Positions 1 to 8,629 of a stretch of DNA of 64,000 bases are shown piece by piece. Made by a program: the position numbers and the translations under genes. The notes under the pieces were generated by a model. That model was given only the letters and a program-made list of their open reading frames with translations, was not told the DNA's origin and searched no databases. The stretch lies in assembly GCF_900176565.1 (NCBI RefSeq), contig NZ_FXEH01000004.1, positions 512,186-576,185 on the forward strand, given 5' to 3'. The first letter of the stretch is position 1, and every line of letters starts with the position of its first letter. The DNA is from Thalassobacillus devorans (GTDB lineage Bacteria; Bacillota; Bacilli; Bacillales; Halobacillaceae).

Positions 1-66
1 ATGTTTTTTTGAGGGACACTCCTGACAAGCAGGATACTTTTTAATTCATATCTAACATCAAAAGAA

Positions 67-94
67 CGATGCTGGAATATGCTGTCCAGCATCG
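67..94. repeat. Hairpin beside phased repeats
   Basis: A 9-bp perfect inverted repeat (CGATGCTGG at 67-75, CCAGCATCG at 86-94) with a 10-base loop. No T-run follows on either side, so it is not a clear terminator. It overlaps the first unit of the 21-bp phased repeat. I see no gene in 1-263. Confidence 0.5.
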
Positions 95-232
95 CCGCTT
101 TATGTCTAACATTCATCAGGATTGTCTAAATAAAAATTGAATATGTCTAGTATTTTTCTCACTATGTCTAATAAACTTCAGAGAACTTCTAGTAACCGGC
201 CTTCCTTGTCTAGTACTCCAGCATGCTGTCTG
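83..232. repeat. Eight phased TGTCTA motifs, 20-21 bp apart
   Basis: The hexamer TGTCTA or a close variant starts at 83 (TGTCCA), 103, 123, 144, 165, 186 (CTTCTA), 207 and 227 (TGTCTG). Spacings are 20, 20, 21, 21, 21, 21 and 20 bp, about two helical turns. The bases between motifs are not conserved, so this is neither a CRISPR array nor a simple tandem duplication. It lies just downstream of the symporter gene that ends at 264. A phased protein-binding array is the simplest reading. A heptapeptide repeat is a weaker alternative, since 21 bp is seven codons. Confidence 0.6.
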
Positions 233-263
233 GTAAAAGGTAGACACGGAAGCAGATAAGGCA

Positions 264-1499
264 TCAGGCGGCTGGGTCGGAATCTGCTTCTTCATTGCGG
301 TCAATGACGGCGGAACCGACGATATCTCCTAAAACATTCGAGGCTGTACCAGCCATGCCAATCAGTACATCCACTCCAGCAATCAATGCGACAATTTCAA
401 GTGGCAAGTTGAACAGGCTGAGTACGGCTGCCAACGTAACCAGTCCAGCAGCTGGAATACCAGCTGTCCCGATCGACAATAGTGTTCCGACTAATACAAT
501 GGTAAGAAAGTCCATGACAGACAACTCAAGGCCAGTGATATTGGCTGCAAATACGATGGACACTCCCATCCGCAATGCCCCGCCATCTGAGTTAAATACA
601 GCTCCGATTGGCAAGGAAAAATTGGCTGTGCGCTCGGATATACCTGCTTTTTTAGCTGAATCAATGGCAACAGGAAGGGAAGCAATACTGCTGGATGTAA
701 AGAATGCAGTAAAATACGCTTCTTTTGTCTTTTTGAAAAAACCACGGATACTGACTTTTGCATACTTGAGAAAAGCTGTATAAACGAACAGCCACAACAG
801 GATGACCCCGAGATAAAACACCCCGGTAAACGCCAGCAGCGATTGGAAAGTCTGCCAGCCCTGGCTCCCGAAAGAAGAAGCACTAATTGCGAATATTCCA
901 ATCGGAGCATAGAGAAGAATTCCTTTTAATAGTAAAAAGAATAACTCGTTGGCAGCAGAAAAAAACCGGTGTAATGTTTCTCCTGCATTACGCAGGTCGA
1001 CTTTATCGGCGTATCTCATCCTGGCCATTCCCAAGCCGATGATGACGGCCAGGAAAAGAATACCCATCAGTTCCCCGGATGCGAAGACTTGAAAGATATT
1101 GTCCGGGACAATATTCAGTAATACATCCGAAAAACCTGGAGTTTCCGGTTTTTCTACTTGGGCATCAGGTAACGAAAGCTGAGAACCCGGATTGATCCAT
1201 AATGCTAGAGCTACTCCGATGACGACCGCGGCACCTGTGGTCAGCCCGTAGTAGACGAGTAATTTGCCGCCGAGGCGACCTAAATGTCTCGGCTTCATCT
1301 GATTGATAGCCAGGACAACGGTCAGGAAAATGACTGGAATTGCAATTAAGCTTAATAGGTTGATAAGAATCGTACCCAGTGGTTTCAGCACTTCCGCCTG
1401 TTGTCCGAAGATAATGCCTACAGCAATACCTAACAGGAAGCCGATGGTCATTTTTAAAATAAAAGAAGAATGTTTGTATGTATGCCAGATTGTTTGCAT
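264..1499 (-). CDS. DAACS-family sodium/proton:amino acid symporter with altered substrate residues
   Basis: A 411-residue membrane protein of the dicarboxylate/amino acid:cation symporter family (GltP, SstT and TcyP relatives). The HP1 serine motif (SSSIASLP) and the NVLGD motif of TM8 are visible. Two family signatures are changed. The NMDGT stretch reads NSDGG. An ungapped TM8 alignment to archaeal GltPh puts glycine where Asp394 and Arg397 contact the substrate amino group and side-chain carboxylate. Acidic amino acids are therefore unlikely substrates; a neutral or sulfur amino acid is more plausible, by inference. The ATG at 1499 was chosen because the N-terminus then matches the family. 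The gene is divergent from the S-box/symporter unit. Confidence 0.85.
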   Translation of the reverse strand: MQTIWHTYKHSSFILKMTIGFLLGIAVGIIFGQQAEVLKPLGTILINLLSLIAIPVIFLTVVLAINQMKPRHLGRLGGKLLVYYGLTTGAAVVIGVALALWINPGSQLSLPDAQVEKPETPGFSDVLLNIVPDNIFQVFASGELMGILFLAVIIGLGMARMRYADKVDLRNAGETLHRFFSAANELFFLLLKGILLYAPIGIFAISASSFGSQGWQTFQSLLAFTGVFYLGVILLWLFVYTAFLKYAKVSIRGFFKKTKEAYFTAFFTSSSIASLPVAIDSAKKAGISERTANFSLPIGAVFNSDGGALRMGVSIVFAANITGLELSVMDFLTIVLVGTLLSIGTAGIPAAGLVTLAAVLSLFNLPLEIVALIAGVDVLIGMAGTASNVLGDIVGSAVIDRNEEADSDPAA

Positions 1500-1630
1500 G
1501 ATTAAACCTCACTTTCACCTTGTTACTTAAAGTATAACAGGAAGAGATCATCACCATTAGGCAATTAGAATTATTTTTACTAATGTAAAGGTTTTCATTG
1601 TGAGAATAGATAAAAAAGTCAGAAAATATA

Positions 1631-1659
1631 TTGACATTCTTATTGGTATCTTGTAGCGT
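1631..1659 (+). promoter_or_regulatory. Sigma-A promoter of the S-box leader
   Basis: TTGACA at 1631-1636, a 17-base spacer, and TAGCGT at 1654-1659. It starts transcription about 20 bases before the S-box aptamer. The weak -10 element is offset by a perfect -35. Confidence 0.6.
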
Positions 1660-1686
1660 AGGATTTAACTTAATTACGGAAAACAT

Positions 1687-1801
1687 CCTTATCGCGAGCA
1701 GGGGAGGAATTTGGTCCCGTGAACCTGCAGCAACCTGTTATTTTCTCTAAGGAAATAATAAGGTGCTACGTCCAACAGACGCTGTTGTCTGAAAGATGAG
1801 G
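1687..1801 (+). promoter_or_regulatory. SAM-I riboswitch (S-box)
   Basis: The conserved S-box blocks appear in order: CTTATC at the start of P1, GCAGGGGAGG, GGTCCCGTGAACCTGC, GCAACC, then AAGGTGCTACGTCC and GAAAGATGAG closing P1. This is the S-adenosylmethionine-binding aptamer. It normally stops transcription when SAM is plentiful. It is followed at once by an intrinsic terminator and then by a sodium:solute symporter gene, so that transporter should be induced when methionine or SAM is scarce. Confidence 0.93.
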
Positions 1802-1805
1802 AAGA

Positions 1806-1841
1806 GAAAAGCCTCTTCCTCCGGGAGAGGCTTTTCTTTTT
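1806..1841 (+). terminator. S-box expression-platform terminator
   Basis: AAAAGCCTCT at 1807-1816 pairs with AGAGGCTTTT at 1826-1835 and is followed by a T-tract. It is the OFF-state hairpin of the S-box. Confidence 0.9.
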
Positions 1842-1980
1842 GTTATGTGAAAGGGCATCCCTAAAAAGGGTTTTCTAAATGACAGGGGGATTTTTATTAA
1901 TTTTAAACTCATTAAACTGATAAATATAATAGGATTTTAAGCAGCCAAGAAGTTTAACATATTTTTAAGGAGGCAGAAGA

Positions 1981-3597
1981 ATGACAACAGTAGGATATTG
2001 GTTCATCGGTTTTGCATTAGCCTATACGTTCTTTTTGATTTTCATGAGCCAGCTCGGAATGAGGCGGGCGAAAGATGGTAACGGATTTTTTGTAGGAGGG
2101 CGTGGGTTCAACACCCTGTTTGTCACCGTCTGTATCACCGGATTGTTTTCCGGATCGTCATACATAGCGATTCTGGAGCTCAGCTATCTGACGGGAGTAT
2201 CGGCGATCTGGTATGGTGTTGCGGAAACACTGCACGTGTTGATCATCGCTCTTGTTTTAATTGCACCATTCCGTAAGCGCGCGCTGGTGACGATTTCGGG
2301 ACTGCTGGGTGACAGGTACGGTGAAAAGGTTCGTGGACTTGCCGGAGCAATTACGGCTTTCACATTCCCGATGTGGTCGGTGGCGACCGCACTGGCATTT
2401 GCATCCGCATTGTCCGTATTTACAGGAATTTCACTGGTATTATCGGTCGCTTTAACTGCTTTATTACTATTCGTCTACCTGCAATTCGGTGGCATGTGGT
2501 CGGTCGGATTTACACAATTGAGCAATGTCGTGGTATTTTTCATGATGCTTGCGATCGGAACTTACGCATTTTTTATCAATCCAGGGATTGATGGCATCCA
2601 GACGCTGTTCCAAGAAAGACCGGAGTATGCTTCCTGGAATGCAGCTGGTCTACAGACGATCCTGGCCTGGTTTGGGACATTCCTTTTCAATGTCATTCTT
2701 GCTCAGGCGGCATTCCAGATGGCATTGTCCTGTAAAACACCGGAACAGGGACGCCGCGGCTTAATCTACGCTTCTCTGCTTGGTATTCCGTTGATCATCG
2801 GTGCTGTACTATTCGGACTCGCGGCCGCACAAGTAGTACCTGGGGAAACACGTGGCCTGGTGGCAGTTCCTCTTTACTTGATGGAAACCCTGCCGGCACC
2901 GTTAGTCGGGCTGTTTTTCTTAGGTTTCTGGGCAGCTGCACTCAGTTGGGGAGCACCTTGTCAATTCTCTGGTGCAACAAGCCTTGGCCGTGATGTCGGA
3001 AAAGCTTTGAATCCTAAAGCCAATGAATTACAGCTGATCAAATATACCAAATGGTCTTTGCTGTTGTTGACTGGGTTAATGATTGTATTTGCACTGCTTC
3101 GTTCCGAACAATCCGCATGGTGGAACGTCGTGGCATGGGTGACGAGAAACTCTGCGACATTTGCCCCGGTGGTAGCGGCGATTTTCTGGCCGGTCGTGAC
3201 AAAACGTGCAGCTTTAATATCTTTGTTCACTGGTTCGGCTTCCGGTCTTCTGTGGTACCATCTCAGTGGCTGGGCGATTAATGATTTTTTCATGAATACA
3301 CACCCGGTATGGATCGGAATGGGCATCAATATTATCACGATTGTGGTAGTCAGCCTGATCGACAATGCCGGAAACTGGGTTTGGAAAGCTTCCTTCCGCA
3401 GTGTAGGGTTCTATTCCATGGTCGCTGCTGTCGGACTGGCCATCGTCTTCTTCAGCTCATTTGACTTCCTGCTTGCCAAAGGGCTTGCCGGCATGGTCGG
3501 GCTGCTGATCGTTTGTGGGTTGTTCATCACCTGTATGAATTTTATAAAAGAGAAGAAACAAACTGTTCCTGTAACAAAACAATGGAAAACAGGATGA
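1981..3597 (+). CDS. Sodium:solute symporter (SSS family), S-box controlled
   Basis: A 538-residue multi-spanning membrane protein with the sodium:solute symporter (PutP/PanF-type) layout of about 13 hydrophobic segments. The ATG at 1981 has the strong ribosome site AAGGAGG just upstream. The only regulatory input visible is the SAM riboswitch at 1687-1801, so it probably imports methionine, a methionine precursor or another sulfur-linked solute. That substrate call is inference from regulation, not from the protein. Methionine transporters I know to be S-box regulated belong to other families (MetNIQ ABC, MetT). The gene is convergent with a second, only distantly similar SSS gene. Confidence 0.85.
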   Translation: MTTVGYWFIGFALAYTFFLIFMSQLGMRRAKDGNGFFVGGRGFNTLFVTVCITGLFSGSSYIAILELSYLTGVSAIWYGVAETLHVLIIALVLIAPFRKRALVTISGLLGDRYGEKVRGLAGAITAFTFPMWSVATALAFASALSVFTGISLVLSVALTALLLFVYLQFGGMWSVGFTQLSNVVVFFMMLAIGTYAFFINPGIDGIQTLFQERPEYASWNAAGLQTILAWFGTFLFNVILAQAAFQMALSCKTPEQGRRGLIYASLLGIPLIIGAVLFGLAAAQVVPGETRGLVAVPLYLMETLPAPLVGLFFLGFWAAALSWGAPCQFSGATSLGRDVGKALNPKANELQLIKYTKWSLLLLTGLMIVFALLRSEQSAWWNVVAWVTRNSATFAPVVAAIFWPVVTKRAALISLFTGSASGLLWYHLSGWAINDFFMNTHPVWIGMGINIITIVVVSLIDNAGNWVWKASFRSVGFYSMVAAVGLAIVFFSSFDFLLAKGLAGMVGLLIVCGLFITCMNFIKEKKQTVPVTKQWKTG

Positions 3598-3601
3598 TAA
3601 C

Positions 3602-3640
3602 AAAAAGAGAACGCGGATAGCAGAGCCGCGTTCTCTTTTT
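3602..3640. terminator. Bidirectional terminator
   Basis: A perfect 15-bp inverted repeat (3602-3616 and 3626-3640) flanked by A- and T-runs. It serves the convergent symporter genes on both strands. Confidence 0.92.
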
Positions 3641-5080
3641 CTATGCCTTCTGTGATTTTTTGTTTGGGAAAAGCAAACTGAATACGATACCGAAAAATGC
3701 TGCGATAAAGAATGTTGTAAAACGGGACGTAATAATGGAGTCCAGGGGTGTGCTGATCCATAGTACAGTGAAAACGATCCCGGAAACGATAGTGGCGATT
3801 ACCCCAACGCCGGAATAACGTTTCCAGAAAAATGTCAGGATGATGGCAGGAGAGAGTGTTCCTCCAACGCCAGCCCATGCCCAGCCCACTATCAAATAAA
3901 GCAACGTTTCGGAGACGAGAGCGATCGTCATACCGATTAATCCACAGAAGATGATGATGACACGGGAGGCAGTCAGTAACTGTTTTTCAGAAAGGTCCAG
4001 TTTTAATGCTTTATGCAAAATGTCTTCACTAATGGAGCTTGTGACTACCATCAACTGGGAATCGGCTGTTGTGATGATTGCTGCAAGGATACCGGACAGT
4101 AGAATACCTGCAATCCAGGCCGGCATGAGGTCCATAATCATCACTGGCAGAACCGTTTCCGTATCCGCAAAGGAACCCTGACTATAGATGGTGATGGCCG
4201 TGACGCCGATCATGAAAGCTCCCCCGTAGGCAAGGAATGTCCAAAGGATGGCAACATTGCGGCCGGTCTTCACATCTTTTTCACTTCTTAAAGCCATGAA
4301 TCTGGCACTTAACTGAGGCTGCCCGCCGAGGAAACCGAAAAACCAGGAAAAGTTGTTGAAAAACAATAGTCCAATGGCAAACCCGGCAGCACCACCGAAC
4401 CAGGCATCGTGCGTGGACCCTGCTTCAGCTAACGCAGTTGGAATAGATAAGTCATTCGTATGGATATATACAAGTGCCACAATCGGAAGTGCGACAAGTG
4501 TAATCAGCATCATGACGCTTTGAATCATATCCGTCCAGACAACAGATATGAAACCTCCCGTAAAAGCGAGACCGATTACAACGATGGTAGCCAGAATAAC
4601 ACCTAACGTTTCATTCAAACCAAAGGTGGTGAATAACATTTTTCCGGCCCCGGCCATCTGGGCGCTTAAATAGAACATGAGAAAACTGCTTATCAGTATG
4701 GTGGCGAACCAGCGGATCAGGTTCGCCTGTCCGCCAAAGCGGGCCGCCAGGTAATCCGGAAGGGTCAAGACGTTATATTTATCCCGCTCTTCCATGAATT
4801 TTTTCGCAAGGAACAGCCAGGAAAAAATAATTCCGAGTGCAATCCCTGCTGCTACCCAGATACCGGATAATCCTGTGGCAAACACGAAGCCTGTGTACCC
4901 GAGTAACAGCCAGGCCGATTCGCCTGTGGCACGCTCGGAAAAGGCTAGCGCCCATCCAGGCAATTTTTTTCCGCCTAATAGAAAAGCAGAATGGTCCAGC
5001 TTCGTCCTGCTGAAATAATAACCGATTCCAAGTATGACAAGACAATACAGGATGAATTCAACAATAATGATATTGTTCAT
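3641..5080 (-). CDS. Sodium/proline symporter-like transporter (SSS family)
   Basis: A 479-residue sodium:solute symporter closer to PutP than the neighbouring SSS protein; the N-terminal FLLGGKKLPGWALAFSERAT region is typical of the proline branch. It is the last gene of a three-gene minus-strand operon. The first gene encodes an FAD amino-acid oxidase (6093-7259) and the second an OCD-family reductase (5110-6069). The gap to the OCD gene is 29 bases. It probably imports the substrate of those enzymes, most likely proline, D-proline or a related imino acid. The substrate is inferred from family and context. Confidence 0.85.
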   Translation of the reverse strand: MNNIIIVEFILYCLVILGIGYYFSRTKLDHSAFLLGGKKLPGWALAFSERATGESAWLLLGYTGFVFATGLSGIWVAAGIALGIIFSWLFLAKKFMEERDKYNVLTLPDYLAARFGGQANLIRWFATILISSFLMFYLSAQMAGAGKMLFTTFGLNETLGVILATIVVIGLAFTGGFISVVWTDMIQSVMMLITLVALPIVALVYIHTNDLSIPTALAEAGSTHDAWFGGAAGFAIGLLFFNNFSWFFGFLGGQPQLSARFMALRSEKDVKTGRNVAILWTFLAYGGAFMIGVTAITIYSQGSFADTETVLPVMIMDLMPAWIAGILLSGILAAIITTADSQLMVVTSSISEDILHKALKLDLSEKQLLTASRVIIIFCGLIGMTIALVSETLLYLIVGWAWAGVGGTLSPAIILTFFWKRYSGVGVIATIVSGIVFTVLWISTPLDSIITSRFTTFFIAAFFGIVFSLLFPNKKSQKA

Positions 5081-5109
5081 CTAATCTCCCCTTTAATAAG
5101 TATTGCACC

Positions 5110-6069
5110 TCATAACGTCAGTGAGGTGCCGAGATTTTTCTGTTGTGCCTTTTGGTAGATGTGGTAGGCTGCTACCGTATCAAATAAGCCCATCCCTGTT
5201 GATTTGAACAGAATGGTTTTCTCCCGGTCGATCGCTTGGACGCCAGTGACGACTTTTGAGAAAGAGATGACTTGAGAGGGGTGAAGCCACTTTTGTTCTA
5301 AAGGTTGGGCAATATCCCCAGACTCCTGGATGGCATCGGTGCTATCTACATATACATTGTCGATCAGCCGGTAGACGGCATGTGGAAATTCGCGCATGTC
5401 CGGTCGGAAAGAGCCGACACCCATCAGAAGTTTTCCTTTCAATAACGCTTCATCATCCGGAAGAACCGGATGACGGGATGTAGTGGCAGTTATAACGACT
5501 TCACTTTTTTCCACCGCGTCTGCGGCTGAGTGATGGATACTGATTTTGATATGCTCACCTAATTCCTTTTGCAATTGATCAACAAAGTCGATCATACGAG
5601 CCTTGGAGCGGTTGAACAGATGAATATGCTTGATATCCCGTTCAGCACAAGCTGCCAGTGCCTGGTAGAAACCTTGCGCTCCGGTTCCAATCAATGCCAG
5701 GTTGGCGACGTCCGGGCAGCTCAGGTGTCTGACTGCTGACCCGCCAATCGCACCCGTCCGCATGCCAGTTAAAACCGTTCCATTTAACATAGCGATGGGG
5801 GTGCCTGTTTTGGTATCATTCAAGGTGACAAGCCCCTGGATTACCGGAGTATTAATGTTTTTTGGATGTGCAGCCACGAGCTTAGTGCCAATTACGTCTC
5901 TCGTTACGCACGGCATCAACAAAAAATCATTTACACCGTGGGGCACCCGCATTCTTGTGGGCATATGATATTGCTTCGCTTCATATGTTTGATAGGCGAG
6001 ATCGATACTGTCTGTCACTTCACTCATTGATACCGCCTGTTTTATCGCTTGTTCATTGAGATAGAGCAT
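5110..6069 (-). CDS. Ornithine cyclodeaminase/mu-crystallin family NAD(P)H reductase
   Basis: A 319-residue OCD/mu-crystallin family protein with the Rossmann motif GTGAQG near residue 130 and the family segment TGMRTGAIGGSA just before it. Members include ornithine cyclodeaminase, alanine dehydrogenase, ketimine reductase and Delta1-pyrroline-2-carboxylate reductase. Between an FAD amino-acid oxidase and a PutP-like importer, reduction of a cyclic or linear imino acid to the L-amino acid is the most economical role. This resembles the dauB/dauA pair of Pseudomonas, which converts D-arginine to L-arginine. True ornithine cyclodeaminase activity cannot be excluded. Confidence 0.8.
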   Translation of the reverse strand: MLYLNEQAIKQAVSMSEVTDSIDLAYQTYEAKQYHMPTRMRVPHGVNDFLLMPCVTRDVIGTKLVAAHPKNINTPVIQGLVTLNDTKTGTPIAMLNGTVLTGMRTGAIGGSAVRHLSCPDVANLALIGTGAQGFYQALAACAERDIKHIHLFNRSKARMIDFVDQLQKELGEHIKISIHHSAADAVEKSEVVITATTSRHPVLPDDEALLKGKLLMGVGSFRPDMREFPHAVYRLIDNVYVDSTDAIQESGDIAQPLEQKWLHPSQVISFSKVVTGVQAIDREKTILFKSTGMGLFDTVAAYHIYQKAQQKNLGTSLTL

Positions 6070-6092
6070 GAAACCAGAACCTCCCAGCTTTA

Positions 6093-7259
6093 CTAAACTA
6101 CTGCATTTTCAATAACAAGATCATTCTCCTCAAACCGTTCGAATCGAAGGGGACTCAAATCCAGTGTCTGGTAGCTGCCAGTCACCAATAGTTCCGCCAG
6201 GCATTTTCCTACCGCTGGCGCCTGCTGCATGCCATGTCCACTGAAACCACACGCCAGATAATAACCGGTCAGCTTAGGATGGGGGCCGATAATGGCGTTC
6301 TGATCCAGGGTGTTATGGCTATATAATCCTGCCCAGCCGCCAGTGATTTTTGCCCGCACGAAGTTTTTGATACGCTGGGCCAGAACCGGCCATAATTGCT
6401 CTTCAAAAAACGCCCTTGTCCAACGGAAATCGTAGCCAGGTTCCACTTTTTCAGAGAATCCGGAGATGATTTCTTTTCCTTCATGCCGGAAATAGACACC
6501 AGTCGGATCAATAGTCAGTGGGATTTCTTTTGAAAGGGGGTCTGCAATATCAAATTGTATGACTTGCCGTTTCAATGGCACAATCGGGAGCGGCAGGTTT
6601 AATTTTTCGCTGAGCACAGGAGCCCATGGACCGGCACAATTAATAACACGGGGAGCATAATATGTCTCACCATTGTCGAGCTGTACACCAGTGACTCCAT
6701 CTCGATCTGTTAAAATCTGGTCCACTCCTTCATACACATAATCGGCCCCCAGCTGCTTCGCTTTTTTGATGTAGCCCTGCATGACGGAATAAGGATCGAG
6801 GTAGCCATCTTCCGCACAATACAACCCTCCTGCAAGGTCATCCGTCGTAAGTTCCGGAATGATATCCTTTAGTTCCTCTGGAGAGAGGAACTGTGAAGGA
6901 ACGCCGTATTGCTGCTGCTTTTTCATCTGATACTCCAATTGTTTATGAGATTCCTGGTGTCCCAGGAAAAGGTAGCCTCTTTGCTTGAAGTCGATTTCCG
7001 CAGGTTCGCCATTTACTGCCATATCTTGTGGAAAGCTTAAATATTTTTTTAGACTGTAGCGGCTGATTTGGATATTGATGTCCGTGGTGAACAACTGCCT
7101 TATCCCGCCTGCGCTGCGCGGTGTTGAGGAAAATTCATAGAGTTTATCTTTCTCAAAAACAGTCACTTCACCAGTGAAGCCGTCCTGAAGCAAGTGATAG
7201 GCGATGCTCGAACCCATCACGCTGCCTCCGATAATGATGATGTCGCTTCGTTTTCCCAT
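6093..7259 (-). CDS. FAD-dependent amino-acid oxidase/dehydrogenase (DAO family)
   Basis: A 388-residue flavoprotein of the D-amino-acid oxidase/sarcosine oxidase fold. The N-terminal FAD-binding segment IIIIGGSVMGSSIAYHL is a slightly relaxed GxGxxG (GGSVMG). The AGGIRQLF segment that follows is typical of the SoxB/FOXRED1 group, and the C-terminal GFSGHGMQQAPAVGK closes the FAD site. It is the promoter-proximal gene of the operon with the OCD reductase and symporter. It probably oxidises a D-amino, N-methyl or imino acid such as D-proline. The exact substrate is unknown. Confidence 0.8.
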   Translation of the reverse strand: MGKRSDIIIIGGSVMGSSIAYHLLQDGFTGEVTVFEKDKLYEFSSTPRSAGGIRQLFTTDINIQISRYSLKKYLSFPQDMAVNGEPAEIDFKQRGYLFLGHQESHKQLEYQMKKQQQYGVPSQFLSPEELKDIIPELTTDDLAGGLYCAEDGYLDPYSVMQGYIKKAKQLGADYVYEGVDQILTDRDGVTGVQLDNGETYYAPRVINCAGPWAPVLSEKLNLPLPIVPLKRQVIQFDIADPLSKEIPLTIDPTGVYFRHEGKEIISGFSEKVEPGYDFRWTRAFFEEQLWPVLAQRIKNFVRAKITGGWAGLYSHNTLDQNAIIGPHPKLTGYYLACGFSGHGMQQAPAVGKCLAELLVTGSYQTLDLSPLRFERFEENDLVIENAVV

Positions 7260-7364
7260 AAATTCACCTCTTTTCAGCTTGTACTATGAAAATATTCGAG
7301 AAGAGAGGATTTGATGAATAAAGGAGGGGGAGAGGAGCTAGTAAAGGCACTCCTAGAAATTAAA

Positions 7365-7940
7365 TCAGGCGTATTTTTTTCCAGATAAAGAATGATAGCT
7401 TTTATAATTCCGGCTGTCCTTCCATTTCGCATTAAAAACTTTCGTCCATTCCTGCGCCGTTTTCCTATCCCGCAGGATGACGATTACTTCATCATTCCTG
7501 TTTTCGGCTGAAAAAGTGAAGTTGTAGGAACCACTTGAAATCACCTGCTGGTCAGCAATCATTGCTTTCAGGTGCATAATCCCTTCATGGTTATTTACTT
7601 TGATCGGAATGCCGCATTGCAAAAGTTTTTGGACATTTTCTTTCTGCTTATTGAGTGTCTTCAACTGACTGTCATCTGTCAGCACCCGAACGTGAACTCC
7701 TCGTTTTGAGGCCTTGCAAATATGAGTGACAAAGTCTTCCTCTGTCAAAATGAATACCGCAACGTCCAGCGTGTGATTGGTGGCATCGATGATTCGAAGT
7801 AATTCTTCCTTTGGTGATCGGCTGCTTTTCGAAAAAATATAATCGATGCTTTTATCTGATTTATTCTGATATTTAAGATAAGCTGCATAGCACGTGGCTC
7901 CGGCCACAAAAGTTAAACCTGCAGCAGTGATCACTTCCAT
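7365..7940 (-). CDS. Membrane-anchored phospholipase D-like (single HKD motif) protein
   Basis: A 191-residue protein with an N-terminal hydrophobic segment (about residues 3-20) and a PLD-like domain. The catalytic HxKx4D motif appears once as HLKAMIAD, followed by SSGSYNFT, as in the Nuc/single-motif endonuclease group that works as a dimer. A nuclease or phosphodiesterase facing the membrane is plausible. The ribosome site GAGAGGGTGGG lies close to the ATG at 7940. It stands alone, with a separate promoter region from the oxidase operon downstream of it. Confidence 0.75.
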   Translation of the reverse strand: MEVITAAGLTFVAGATCYAAYLKYQNKSDKSIDYIFSKSSRSPKEELLRIIDATNHTLDVAVFILTEEDFVTHICKASKRGVHVRVLTDDSQLKTLNKQKENVQKLLQCGIPIKVNNHEGIMHLKAMIADQQVISSGSYNFTFSAENRNDEVIVILRDRKTAQEWTKVFNAKWKDSRNYKSYHSLSGKKYA

Positions 7941-8120
7941 TTACATCCCACCCTCTCGCCTTATATATATGGAGAAAATGGTTCGTCCCATACGCTATCT
8001 TTGCTCCTGGTTGAAATTTTTAAAAAATCAGCACTAGCCCACCCTTAATTGGGTATCTGTCATAGGCTAAAGCGTAGGCATTCGACTTGCTGTTATCAAT
8101 CAAGGAGGCGAATAGTAAGT

Positions 8121-8393
8121 ATGGATCACGAATTTTATCCGTATCCTGCTCCAGAAATGATGGCTTCATATCCACCAATGGAGATGGATTACGATATGCG
8201 GAATTATGATGATGGAAGGAACTATCCATTTGTAGGAAGTCTGGCGACTGGTCTGGCTGGAGGGTTGATTGGCGGTCTGCTCGTTCCAGGATTGTATGGT
8301 GGTTTTTATGGTGGTTATCCTTATGCGCCATATGGCGGCTATTACGGTTATCCTTATGGCGGGTATCCCCCATACGGCGGTCCGTGGTGGTAG
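8121..8393 (+). CDS. Gly/Tyr/Pro-rich small protein, spore-coat-like
   Basis: A 90-residue protein. An acidic, Met-rich N-terminus (about residues 1-35) precedes a short glycine-rich hydrophobic stretch (GLAGGLIGGLLVPG). The tail consists of GGYP/YGGY repeats and ends in PWW. Such composition is typical of spore coat or cross-linked surface proteins of Bacillaceae, though I do not recognise a named family. The ATG at 8121 is preferred over the in-frame codon at 8049 because AAGGAGGCG stands just before it. The gene is monocistronic and has its own terminator. Confidence 0.7.
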   Translation: MDHEFYPYPAPEMMASYPPMEMDYDMRNYDDGRNYPFVGSLATGLAGGLIGGLLVPGLYGGFYGGYPYAPYGGYYGYPYGGYPPYGGPWW

Positions 8394-8400
8394 GACACAG

Positions 8401-8446
8401 AAAAAACGCTTGTTACCGGGATTTTTCCGGCAGCAGGCGTTTTTTG
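8401..8446 (+). terminator. Terminator
   Basis: AAAAAACGCTTG at 8401-8412 pairs with CAGGCGTTTTTT at 8434-8445 (one G-U pair), followed by more T. It ends the Gly/Tyr-rich gene. Confidence 0.85.
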
Positions 8447-8502
8447 TACTTTGAATGTTTACTTTTATTAAGGATGAGAAAATCTAAGGCTTTCGCCATA
8501 AG

Positions 8503-8528
8503 AACTTGGAGAGTAATCCAAGTTTTTC
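8503..8528 (+). terminator. Second hairpin with T-run, no clear gene
   Basis: AACTTGG at 8503-8509 pairs with CCAAGTT at 8518-8524 and is followed by TTTCT. It looks like a weak terminator, perhaps a back-up for the gene upstream. The rest of 8447-8629 shows no gene. Confidence 0.45.
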
Positions 8529-8629
8529 TAAATGTTCACTAGATATTTGAACTACTTATAAACTCGCAAATATCCGTTTGAGCAGCTGTATAGCGACTTC
8601 TCTTCGGCCAGGAATGAGATAAATAGAAA

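Noticed and set aside
83..232. CRISPR array
   Set aside because: Only a 6-base motif is repeated, at 20-21 bp, with no full repeat-spacer structure and no cas genes.
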